From contig JARCOQ010000003.1 of NCBI GenBank assembly GCA_029207755.1, positions 41,994,144 to 42,058,143 of the forward strand: 64,000 bases of DNA, in the 5' to 3' direction. Below the pieces are notes generated by a model. It was not told where the DNA came from. It searched no databases and saw nothing but the letters and a program-made list of their open reading frames with translations. This DNA comes from Chamaea fasciata. Lineage: Eukaryota; Chordata; Aves; Passeriformes; Sylviidae. A program made the position numbers and the translations under genes. Shown one piece after another: positions 12,301 to 20,613 of the stretch. Positions within the stretch are counted from its first letter, which is position 1. Every line of letters begins with the position of its first letter.

Positions 12301-15300
12301 GGTGGTGATGAAGGGTCCCATCAGTCAGCTGAGTATCACACTGCCTAATTCAATAAAAATTCAACTAGTCTTTGCAAGCAGCAAACTTCACCAGGAGAAA
12401 AAGTGAAACTCAAACCAGAAAATATTGAACCCCAAAGTTGAGGGCATTGAGAAATTGAGACCCTATTTCTTACTTACATCAATGGAGCAGCCCACCATTG
12501 AGCATCTTTTCAGAGCTTTTTCTAGGATTTCATAGAAATTGTCAGGTGCCGCCTTAACATCATACATTTCTCCTATACCCCCAGTGAAATCCTCCATGGC
12601 CTCTATGGTACTGCCACCCTTCAGAGACTCGTAGCTGCCATTCAACCTGGAAAACACATGCTGACTGTGAGGATTGTTTCAAGATATCCATGTTTGAGAG
12701 CTTTCTCACACATGTGTTGAATTGCGGCAATAGCACAGAAGTCAAAATAAGTACCCCGGAGAGTACCCAGGCAGTGGTATCGGGGTCATTCTGCTTCCCT
12801 TTTTACTTGCATTTTTAATTCATTCATTCCTCCGTATCTTTAAAGCCTGGGTGTGTTCTTCTTTAGTGCCAGTTGTCAGGCTGGCAAGGGCAGCAGCAAA
12901 TGCTAAAGCTGCTCACTGGGATTGTGAATACCATATGAACAAACTGTGAATAATGTATGCACAAGTAGCAAATTATGTATGTGCAGTGGGACTTACTTGG
13001 CATAGGCTTTCTCTAGTAAGGCACTCCAAAATTCATTGAGTTCAGCTGAGTGCAAGAAAACCAGCCGGCCCTTGAAGGTGGGTAATCGGTCATCAATCAC
13101 GACATCCAGCCACTCGTTGTGCTGCCAGAACTGTTTAGAAAGCATGGAGCATGAGTTTGCTGACAGCAGGGCATTGTAGGGTTCTGGTATCCCAGCATTT
13201 CTAATTGTAAGTTAGTGACAATCACAGGCTTCATTAGAAGACATGTAAATCATCTGTTCCTGTTCTGCCATGCTAGGCTGCCCTCTAGGAAGGCTGATCT
13301 GTCTTAAGGAAACACCAAGACTAAATGTGCAGACCTGTACTGTAACTCCTTGTCTGGATTATGTCACTCACATAGCTACACAAGTGTTCACCACATAATT
13401 CAAGACTCCTTTAGGACACACGTGTTGCAGACCCCAGTCCAACTCCTTTAAGGACTTATATCCTAAGTGAGGTGTGTGTGCCTAGGAAAATGTGAAGTGA
13501 TTTCTAAAGCCATGTATCTGTTCACAAAACAGGAGTGGCTGTGTTTGTGCCTGTGGGAGGCTGATGCAGCCCTCTAGTCTGTTTCTCAAAACATAAGCAA
13601 CAGTGTAAGCTCAGCAATCCTACCTTTTTCAGTGTCTCCTCTGTAGTACCTGATAACCTCACTGCAAAATAGACCATGAAATGTAATGACAGAGATGTGT
13701 TCGTTCTGTGACAGTTGTTCACCTTACCTGGAAGTGAAATATTCCAGCATAATTGGGCCCAAAATTTTGATCCAGTGGCACCACCCTTGCCAGTGTTTTT
13801 TCATTCAGTGTGAGAGAAGCTATGGCTGCCAATAGCCAGCAATCGCCTGTGGATTGAGAAGGGGAAAAGAGGAACAAAAGGGGCCAGAGGAGACGCTATG
13901 ACAGTTAGCTGCCATTTCCCCTGAAATCCAAATGACAGCCTGCGTGTCCCCAGAGAGGGTGTCCCTGCCTGGCAAGGGCAGACTGTGCTCCAGTCTGGTA
14001 GACAAAAGACCCCCTTGGGCTCTTAGTACCCTCGAGTGAAGATCCTTCCCTGATCCTGAATCCCACTGCATCAAGATGGTCCCTGGCATGGGTGGGAGGG
14101 AGCTGTGGGCCAGGTGAACCTGGACAGGACCTACAGCTCCACTGCTCCCACCAGTTCAGGATGGACAACATCCCCTCCTGTGTGAGGATACTGCTGCTGC
14201 TCCTCACAGTGTGTAGACATGAACACATCCACCCAGAGGGAATCACTCACCAAGATCGCCTTGACAAATGTCAGTTCTGGTGGCTCCTCCAAGGATAAAC
14301 TTGGGGTCTTTGACAATGTCCTGCAACAGTGAGACAGAAGTTACTTAGAATGTGCCAGGAAAATATCACCATCACTCTGAACCAGACTTGCAGCAGTGCT
14401 GAGAAACCCTGTGTGCCACACGAGCTGCATTAACCTGCAGCAGTGTTGCCACCACAAAGAACAAGATGGGGAATCCTAGATAATTAATTACAGTGTAGAG
14501 CAATTAAAGAATCAACTGTCCTCATTTTTTTTTTCATAATTACTTGGCTGCTAATGAAAGGCTGGCATTCTTTATTCATCTGTAAGCAATTGTTAAAATA
14601 TCATAGCACAAACTCATCCAGAAGATTGATGTCAGGTTGCAGCCTCTGTTAACAGGGCTGTTTGCTTGCTTTCCTCCAATGGCTGAAAAAAAATCAAATT
14701 AGCAATTTACTTTTAACTGAACTAGTAAGCCTTTTATTTACTTGCATTTAATACCTGGAACATACAGGGTCTGACAACCATGAGACAATTTCTCCCTCAA
14801 AAAAGCAAACAACAAAGACAGCTTCAGTCCTGTTAATTCTTAGGAAGAGTTAACATTACCTACCCCATGTGGTCAGAGGTCAGAGGGAATGGTGCTCATG
14901 GTAGCATTACAGCAATTCTTAAGCATTCATTAGACTGGTTTAGTTCAATTACTAGTACCATGGCTGGATAGAAAAATTACAGTGATAAACCAATAAGTGT
15001 GGCAGGAATTCTCTCTCTTCTCATTTCCCCATGAACAGTGTATTGAATATAATTGATTGAACTGAATGGAAAGGGGGAGAGGAGAATATCTGTTACTGGA
15101 GGAATATGCCTGTAATTAATCAGTCTGTCCTGACACATTATTGCAGATCCTGTGGCATGAAGCAGACCCTTCTGTCTAAGTGGCAAATGAAACAAATTAA
15201 TAGGGAGGGAGGGGAAATAGAAGACCACATTCAATCATTTAATCCCTGCATTTGCCTGGATTAAATTGATTTGCTTCGAGTTCATATCACTGGATTTTCT

Positions 15301-18300
15301 CAGACCATAGGGTAGAATATTGATAGTTTTGTTCAGCTTCCTGCATTTATTGCTGAGACACCTGCTGCTGGCCACTGCTGGAGCCAGGGCATTCCCCTGG
15401 GAGCCAGCATTGCTGCTGCGGAGCTCCCCCTGCAGAGGTAATATTCAGGACGAAGCTGGTTTGCATATTTTTTGTTTGTCTTTGCTGGGGAGGAGGTGGT
15501 GGCCAGGTTGTGCCTCAGTCACAGGTGCCGCGGGGAGGAGGTACCACACGACACCCTGTCCCCAGAGTGTGGAGCAAAGGGAAATCAAACAGCAGCTCCT
15601 CCTTACCTGGCCCGCCTGCTTGATAAACACACTCAGTCTCGTTGGGACTGGGCATGAACAATAAAACCACAGCTCATTGCCTCTAGACATTGATATAGCA
15701 ATGGCTGATAAAGTATCTGATCTTCAACAACACACTTTGTTCTATCACCATGGCTCTGAGAAGATGAAATTCTCATTGCAACTAATGCATTTCTCTGTTA
15801 CCAAGAAGCCCTGAGTGTTAGCAAGGGACAAGATAAAAAACCTTTCCACTGACATGGGTTTGATTCATGACTCATTGTTTATTACGTATCTCTGTAACTC
15901 ACATATGGAAAAATGTTTTCAACCTCCTATGTTTAAAGCAATAAAAATAATTTTTAAAGTATCAGTAAAAATTAATTGAAAGGACTGGACTTATGCCACA
16001 TTCTCTGCTTCACAAAAGAAAACACACAGCAGTTTTTGAGTGGGTGTTGCAAAAATAATAATAATAAAAAAGGACTTTCAGATGGTATAATAATCTATCA
16101 GGACTTTCAGCATGCTAAAGGACAAAACCCAGCATTCACACACAGCAGGCAGTAATAAAAGAATTCACCTGCACAAGGATATTGCCTAGAACTAGGAACA
16201 TGCAGTCTTCAGGGAGATGAAACACAGTGACCCGTGACTGTCCTGATGCTGCATTAAAACTGCGTTTCTTTAAACACCAAAGAAAACAAATTGCATCCCT
16301 GTGCCTGTCTTGCACTGGTAGAGGGGGTACACAGAGACCTAAAACATGCTGGAGGTGAGATGGTTTCTGTGATTACATTTCTCTGGTCCCAACCTGTCAT
16401 ACTGGTTGTTTTTGGTTGTTCATACTAGGAATATTTCTTTCTTACTTCCTCCTGTAGACCATAGGTTCATTTGACATTGGTAAAACCCGTTTGCCTTTCC
16501 TTTTTTGGATGTTTTTCATTCTTCAATTTCTATATCTAACTTTCCCAGACACTGAGCTGTTGAATTCTGGGGAGAGGAGAGGAGAGGAGAGGAGAGGAGA
16601 GGAGAGGAGAGGAGAGGAGAGGAGAGGAGAGGAGAGGAGAGGAGAGGAGAGGAGAGGAGAGGAGAGGAGAGGAGAGGAGAGGAGAGGAGAGGAGAGGAGA
16701 GGAGAGGAGAGGAGAGGAGAGGAGAGGAGAGGAGAGGAGAGGAGAGGAGAGGAGAGGAGAGGAGAGGAGAGGAGAGGAGAGGAGAGGAGAGGAGAGGAGA
16801 GGAGAGGAGAGGAGAGGAGAGGAGAGGAGAGGAGAGGAGAGGAGAGGAGAGGAGAGGAGAGGAGAGGAGAGGAGAGGAGAGGAGAGGAGAGGAGAGGAGA
16901 GGAGAGGAGAGGAGAGGAGAGGAGAGGAGAGGAGAGGAGAGGAGAGGAGAGGAGAGGAGAGGAGAGGAGAGGATCTTCTGTTCTTCAGATTATTCTAAAA
17001 TTTTGAAAGAGGACAGTTTGAATTTGTAATTAAAAAGGATTTTAAAGGATTGCTAAACAAAATCATTAAATGTCTTCCTAAATCTTGGAGCTCTTCACTT
17101 TTGTAGAAAGTCAGAGATTCATCTGGTGCAGATCCATGTAGCTCACTGATTGCAGTGGGAGATTTACAGATTACTGCTAGCTGAAGGTCTTGCTCCTGCT
17201 GCTACAAACATGTATATATGCAGATATATGCATGTCAAAGTAATGAGAAAGCCTTCTCTACTCTCATTACTAAAGATTAAACTCTAACAGATTGTAAATC
17301 AGAAGATTTAGATCATTTGTCCCTGCAATTACCCACATGTACTGTGCTACACTTCATCCAAGCTACTGTTAAATACTGTTGGGAAAGGCAGTAAAAACCA
17401 GTCGCCAAGAGAAGAAGTTGGAATATAGATACCCTACACAGAAGCCATGTTGGTGTCCTCACCCTCTCCAGCTGTGGCAACTCACCTGGCACATGCTCCA
17501 GGCCCATGTTCCCTTTGCAAAGTAAAATGTGTTAAATTGAAATTGCTACAGCACCTCTATTTTGCTGCTGCTCCTGATGGATAATAGAGATGAAACTGAC
17601 TTAACTTAGATGCTAAGGAGCCAGAGCAGAGCATAACTAATACCCTGTCCTTACACATCCTCTCAGCCTCCCCTGAGTTTTATTTCTCGCAGTGCAGCTC
17701 ACAAAAGTGCGTGGGGGGATTGGAGTGTAAAGGCAGATGCCATTTGAGGTAACTTACTCATCCTGGAAGTGTTTCCAGTTCAGCACACAAAGATCCTGAA
17801 GATAACAGACCATTCTCCACTGCTCCTGTGTACCATACACTAGGACACAACGGCTCTCAACCACTCCTGGCCACATCTTACACCAAATTTTAACTGCTCT
17901 GAAGCCATACAAAGACAAACTAGCACCTAAGAGCTGGGCAAAGGAAAACCATTCTTTATGATTTAGTGTCACAGCCTCGTGCATTTTTGATGCCTCACAG
18001 CACTCTAGAGTCACCACACCCGAAGCATTTCAGCCTCACATCCCTCTCCTGTGCTGGGAGAGCAGACCCCCAGACCACCTGGGTTTTTGGAGCACAGATT
18101 TGCAGTAGCGCCTGTGGGGGCTGCACTTAGCATGTGTAGGGAACTCCAATTTTTTCATAACTGGAACTTTTCCAGGAGTAACAGCTTTAATTCTGCTCTC
18201 TATCAGCACTATGTTAACTACCAGATGCTGAGGCACTGAATGCTTATCACTGTGAATTAAGATAATTTAAATCCTTCTTTAAGCTTATGTTGTTCTTTCT

Positions 18301-19333
18301 CTCCCTTGATATCACTGTCACCAATGAAAAGTTTTTTTATAAAGGAAGAAGCTTTCAGGCTATTAAAAAAACCAAAACCAGAATAAACACCAGTCGTTAG
18401 CAAAGAAATGAAATGTCTCACATTTTTTCTGTGGTTATTAGTTACAGAGTGAAGTGGGTAGAAGGAACCTGGAGTGATGCTGGGTTTGTGATCTGAGAGC
18501 ATGTGACTGGTGCAGCTTCAGGCTCCCACTGTGTTATTAATGACTCTTATGCAAGATGCATTGAGATACTCACTAAGCCCTTGGCTACTGCTGAATGGAT
18601 CAGTAACCACAGCATGCATTTGTAATATCTCAGCGTTCCCTGATGGAAGTGAGCAAGTAAGTGTAAGACTCTTGTACTCTACAAGTTAAAAGGTTTGAAT
18701 TTTTGAAGTTTATCTTAATTATGAATTTCCTACAATAACAGTTAGAACATTATCATAATGTATTTTACCCTTAATTCCCTGCATGGTCTCTTATTTTCAT
18801 CTTTTGTACGGCAATAATGTAAGAGAGAAGCTGATTATGGGTTCTTTATGCGAGCACACAAATACACATGCATAAGTGTGTCTGTACAATGAGCTACACC
18901 TGGAACACGGCATGAAGCCTTCCAGCCCTCTCATCCTGCAGCTTGAGCTCTTTGCAGGTGGCATCTCAATCCTGAGCCACTGCTCCTGAGGTGGGAAGGG
19001 CTTCCCCCCCCACTTCATCTCCAGTCTCCCTGAGCACTCCACGTGTTTGGGGCATCCCCGAAGCACAGCAGTGCCTGACTTTGGGCAGGACGGGAGGAGC
19101 GACCACAGCGGCATACTCACCCCAGGCCTCTTCCAGACGAAGGGAATGGGGGGGTTTTCACTGAAGAAGAGAGACGAATTGCAGGCGGGGAAGTCGGAGT
19201 CCTCAAAGAGCACTCCCCTGCGCAGGCACTCCTGCTTCAGCTGCTCGTAGCCCTTCCCCGAGCTGTGGGTGTCTCGGGCAGCCCCGGGATGCGCAGCCGG
19301 CCGCGGCTTCGAGTCCTGGTACAAGTAGGGCAT
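2028..19333 (-). CDS. CAPN9: Calpain-9 (CAPN9), start codon to coding exon 14; 3' end outside window
   Basis: Calcium-dependent cytosolic cysteine protease, known as a digestive-tract calpain. Fourteen minus-strand exons join in frame (1657 nt, 552 codons plus 1 base): 19121-19333, 14251-14320, 13728-13846, 12997-13130, 12478-12646, 11860-11943, 11528-11613, 9670-9747, 6286-6446, 5329-5486, 4463-4671, 3789-3825, 2575-2655, 2028-2085. All introns are GT-AG. The papain-like catalytic triad is intact: Cys97 in GDCWLL, His254 in KGHAYSVTG, Asn278 in [13 protein letters not shown]. The protease core spans about residues 42-340, followed by a C2-like domain (about 350-490), an acidic linker, and the first helix of the penta-EF-hand domain ([16 protein letters not shown]). 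The start MPYLY has G at -3 and matches the family N-terminus as I recall it. The family is about 690 residues long, so roughly 138 residues (remaining EF-hands) are missing off the left edge. No frameshift or lost catalytic residue was seen. CAPN8 and CAPN2 are the nearest alternatives, but synteny with AGT and COG2 favours CAPN9. Confidence 0.95.
2575..2655 (-). CDS. CAPN9: CAPN9 coding exon 13
   Basis: 81 nt (27 codons), [20 protein letters not shown] then FEQISGK, the linker into the penta-EF-hand domain. The acceptor is ttgcag|CCT and the donor AAG|gtgagt. Confidence 0.92.
3306..3351. repeat. (GT)23 microsatellite
   Basis: An uninterrupted GT dinucleotide tract of 46 bp in CAPN9 intron 12. 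It would be a length-polymorphic marker and can adopt Z-DNA. Confidence 0.97.
3789..3825 (-). CDS. CAPN9: CAPN9 coding exon 12 (linker)
   Basis: A 37-nt micro-exon encoding [12 protein letters not shown] after a split Glu codon, the acidic linker before the penta-EF-hand domain. The acceptor is ctccag|GGA and the donor GAG|gtaagt. Confidence 0.9.
4463..4671 (-). CDS. CAPN9: CAPN9 coding exon 11
   Basis: 209 nt, [20 protein letters not shown] through FSEKKAIT, the rest of the C2-like domain. [20 protein letters not shown] is the usual calpain signature. The acceptor is cctag|AGC and the donor TGA|gtaagt. Confidence 0.95.
5329..5486 (-). CDS. CAPN9: CAPN9 coding exon 10
   Basis: 158 nt, [20 protein letters not shown] through TIGYSIYE, the C2-like domain, ending at residue 424 in phase 0. 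The acceptor is tggcag|AGA. The donor GAG|gtactc is weak. Confidence 0.94.
6286..6446 (-). CDS. CAPN9: CAPN9 coding exon 9
   Basis: 161 nt, [20 protein letters not shown] through AGGCRNFL. It links the core to the C2-like domain, with [19 protein letters not shown] as family signature. The acceptor is gctcag|GAT and the donor TGG|gtaagt. Confidence 0.95.
8599..8700. repeat. Diverged interspersed repeat, copy A
   Basis: Resembles 10219-10320 over about 100 bp in the same orientation. Shared blocks include ggagt(t/a)act(t/g)ggg and ctttg(t/c)ctcctt, followed by cactcacc. Probably an old transposable element remnant; the family is not identified. Confidence 0.4.
9157..9237. repeat. (ATTTC)15 pentanucleotide microsatellite
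   Basis: Fifteen perfect ATTTC units (9161-9235) with partial flanking units, in CAPN9 intron 8. A Phe/Ser/Ile/His-repeating open frame across it is only an effect of the tandem unit. Confidence 0.97.
9670..9747 (-). CDS. CAPN9: CAPN9 coding exon 8
   Basis: 78 nt, [20 protein letters not shown] then DDGEFW, the end of the protease core. The acceptor is ctgtag|CTC and the donor CTG|gtaagc. The frame joins exon 7 as Asn (AA|C) and exon 9 as Trp (TG|G). Confidence 0.94.
9748..11527 (-). other. CAPN9: CAPN9 intron 7
   Basis: A 1.8-kb intron. It holds the diverged repeat copy B and a homopolymer A run near 10800-10816. No exon, RNA gene or regulatory motif was recognised. Confidence 0.65.
10219..10320. 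repeat. Diverged interspersed repeat, copy B
   Basis: Partner of 8599-8700, in CAPN9 intron 7. The sequence just upstream (gggccagatttt) resembles ancient amniote palindromic DNA-transposon remnants as I recall them. That family assignment is a guess. Confidence 0.35.
11528..11613 (-). CDS. CAPN9: CAPN9 coding exon 7 (catalytic Asn)
   Basis: 86 nt beginning [20 protein letters not shown]. Asn278 completes the triad, and the stacking Trp of NPWG follows. The acceptor is ccccag|GTG. The donor CAA|gtgggt is weaker than its neighbours. Confidence 0.94.
11860..11943 (-). CDS. CAPN9: CAPN9 coding exon 6 (catalytic His)
   Basis: 84 nt, residues 236-263, [20 protein letters not shown] onward. It contains catalytic His254 in KGHAYSVTG. 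The acceptor is ttccag|ACC and the donor GAG|gtatgt. Confidence 0.95.
12478..12646 (-). CDS. CAPN9: CAPN9 coding exon 5
   Basis: 169 nt, [20 protein letters not shown] through VGCSID, including the family motif [14 protein letters not shown]. The acceptor is ttccag|GTT and the donor GAT|gtaagt. It ends in phase 0 at residue 235. Confidence 0.94.
12997..13130 (-). CDS. CAPN9: CAPN9 coding exon 4
   Basis: 134 nt, [17 protein letters not shown] through [13 protein letters not shown], part of the papain-like core. The acceptor is aaacag|TTC and the donor CAA|gtaagt. It ends with two bases of a Lys codon. Confidence 0.94.
13728..13846 (-). CDS. CAPN9: CAPN9 coding exon 3 (catalytic Cys)
   Basis: 119 nt, starting with [17 protein letters not shown], which carries the nucleophile Cys97, and ending IFHFQ in phase 0. 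The acceptor is ccacag|GCG and the donor CAG|gtaagg. Confidence 0.95.
14251..14320 (-). CDS. CAPN9: CAPN9 coding exon 2
   Basis: 70 nt, residues 72-94 plus the first base of Gly95 ([20 protein letters not shown], then GDL). The acceptor is tgcag|GAC and the donor TTG|gtgagt. The 70-nt size matches the usual calpain exon 2. Confidence 0.94.
14321..19120 (-). other. CAPN9: CAPN9 intron 1
   Basis: A 4.8-kb intron between coding exons 1 and 2, with the GGAGA tract as its only recognised element. The rest is unique AT-leaning sequence without supported coding content. Confidence 0.7.
16571..16973. repeat. (GGAGA)80 perfect homopurine satellite tract
   Basis: Eighty uninterrupted GGAGA units (16571-16970) plus a partial gga. 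One strand is pure purine, so the tract can form triplex (H-DNA), and its GG doublets could give two-tier quadruplexes. The apparent 171-codon open frame across it (RGEER repeats) arises because no 5-nt phase contains a stop. It lies in CAPN9 intron 1, whose RNA carries the pyrimidine complement. Confidence 0.98.
19121..19333 (-). CDS. CAPN9: CAPN9 coding exon 1
   Basis: 213 nt, residues 1-71, [10 protein letters not shown] to FVWKRPG, ending in phase 0 at a GGG|gtgagt donor. It holds the N-terminal anchor segment and the start of the protease core ([18 protein letters not shown]). The reading frame stays open upstream of this ATG, but the family start fits here. Confidence 0.94.
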
Positions 19334-19860
19334 GTCTGCCCGAGAGAGCCCGGCGAGACAAGGCTCAGCTGGTGACGGGGGCAGAATGAGGGGCAGGGCA
19401 GGTGGGAAAAGAGAGGGGAGCAAGAATACCTCACGTGCCTCGCGAAGGAAAAGGAGGTGGAAAGGACTCGCTGTTGCGGGGAGCCGGTAATACCCTCCAG
19501 CCTTCCTCCGTGTCACCTCCTTGAGCTGCTGCTGAGCTAGACTGACCTCTCGGCTGCTCAGCACAGCACCAGGGACAAACACCCTGAAAGCAAACAGGGA
19601 GGCAGGGCGGCCGGTCCCGAGCGCCCTGGGAGCGGCCCGGAGCTGCGCCGTCCTCCCCCGGGGCTGCGGGGCGGGGAAGGGCGTGCGCGGCCCTGGCACC
19701 GCTCCGCACCCGGCACGGCCCGGGATGCCTTCGAGGTATGCAGAGCCCAGCCAGGGCCACTGAGCCGAGCCCTGGGGGAGAAAGCAGAGCCCAGGGCGGG
19801 CTGCGGCCGCAGTGCCAGCTTGCCTGGCTCTCGCAGGTGGGAGAGCAGCCTGGCCCGGCT
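19334..19860 (-). promoter_or_regulatory. CAPN9: CpG-rich CAPN9 5' region, likely promoter and 5'UTR
   Basis: Upstream of the CAPN9 ATG on its strand, CpG density rises sharply. There are about 20 CpGs between 19600 and 19740, against an otherwise CpG-poor window. That is typical of a promoter CpG island. No clear TATA box was seen, so the start site is not placed. An acceptor-like gggcag ends 2 nt before the ATG, so an upstream non-coding exon cannot be excluded. Confidence 0.55.
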
Positions 19861-20204
19861 GCGGCAGGGCTGCCTCGGCGGGCAGTTGTCCTCGTTGGAC
19901 ATCACGCGGGAGGGACAGCAGGGCCAAGGGATGCCCGTGGCCAGCACTGCTCTGCTGGCAGGGGCCTGGCCACAGAGCAAGGGCTGGGTGTGCAAAGCTA
20001 GTGGGGAGGACTTGGAACAGGACGCATCCTGGGCAAACACAGGAAAAGCATTAGAAAATGTTACCCTGAGGAGGGATTCTGATGGACCACACACTGAAGG
20101 AGTTCTGCATGCACTATATCATTTAGTGATTTTGAAAACAAATACTTATGTCCTTGTCACCGATTTCCGGGTTTTGTGACCTTGTTCGTCTGACCACAGG
20201 AAAG

Positions 20205-20613
20205 GGTCTGGAGCACAAGTCTTAGGAGCAGCTGAGGGAACAGGGATTGTTTAGCCTGGAGAAGAGGAAGCTCAGGGGAGACCTTATTGCTCTCTACAAC
20301 CACCTGAAAGAAGGGTGTCGCCAGGTAAGGGGTTGGGCTCCTCTCCCAAGTAACAAGCAGTAGAGCAAGAGGAAATGGCCTCAAGCTGCACCAGGAGTGG
20401 TTTATATTAGATACTGAGGAAAATTTCTTCATGGACAGTGTTGTCAAACGTTGGAACAGGCTGCCCATGAAAGTGGTGGTATCACCATCCCTGGGGATAT
20501 TTAAAAGATGTGCAGATGCTGTGCTCAGGGATGTGGTTTAATGGTGGACTTGGTAGTGCTTGGTAGGACTCAGTGATAAACCTTTTCCAATCTAAATGAT
20601 TCTGTGATTTTTT
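20205..20613 (+). mobile_element. CR1 LINE 3' fragment (5'-truncated)
   Basis: Matches the remembered 3' end of the avian CR1 non-LTR retrotransposon. Landmarks in order are gtttagcctggagaagagga, ctctctacaaccacctgaa, aggaaatggcctcaagctg, ggaacaggctgcccatgaa and the terminal gattctgtgatt. Only about 400 bp remain and the reverse transcriptase region is absent, so it is dead. It is strong evidence for a bird (or other sauropsid) genome. Confidence 0.93.

Noticed and set aside
3306..16973. Tandem arrays considered as CRISPR-like repeats
   Set aside because: They are simple microsatellites without spacers in a vertebrate genome.
16491..17006. 171-codon ORF rich in RGEER repeats
   Set aside because: It is the GGAGA tandem repeat translated. 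The 5-nt unit has no stop in any phase, so an open frame is automatic.
18797..19120. Downstream part of a 376-codon minus-strand ORF through CAPN9 exon 1
   Set aside because: It reads past the exon 1 gtgagt donor into intron 1. The true exon 2 joins in phase at 14320.
20157..20468. 103-codon minus-strand ORF
   Set aside because: It is antisense to the 3' tail of a CR1 element and its flank, which is non-coding in that orientation.
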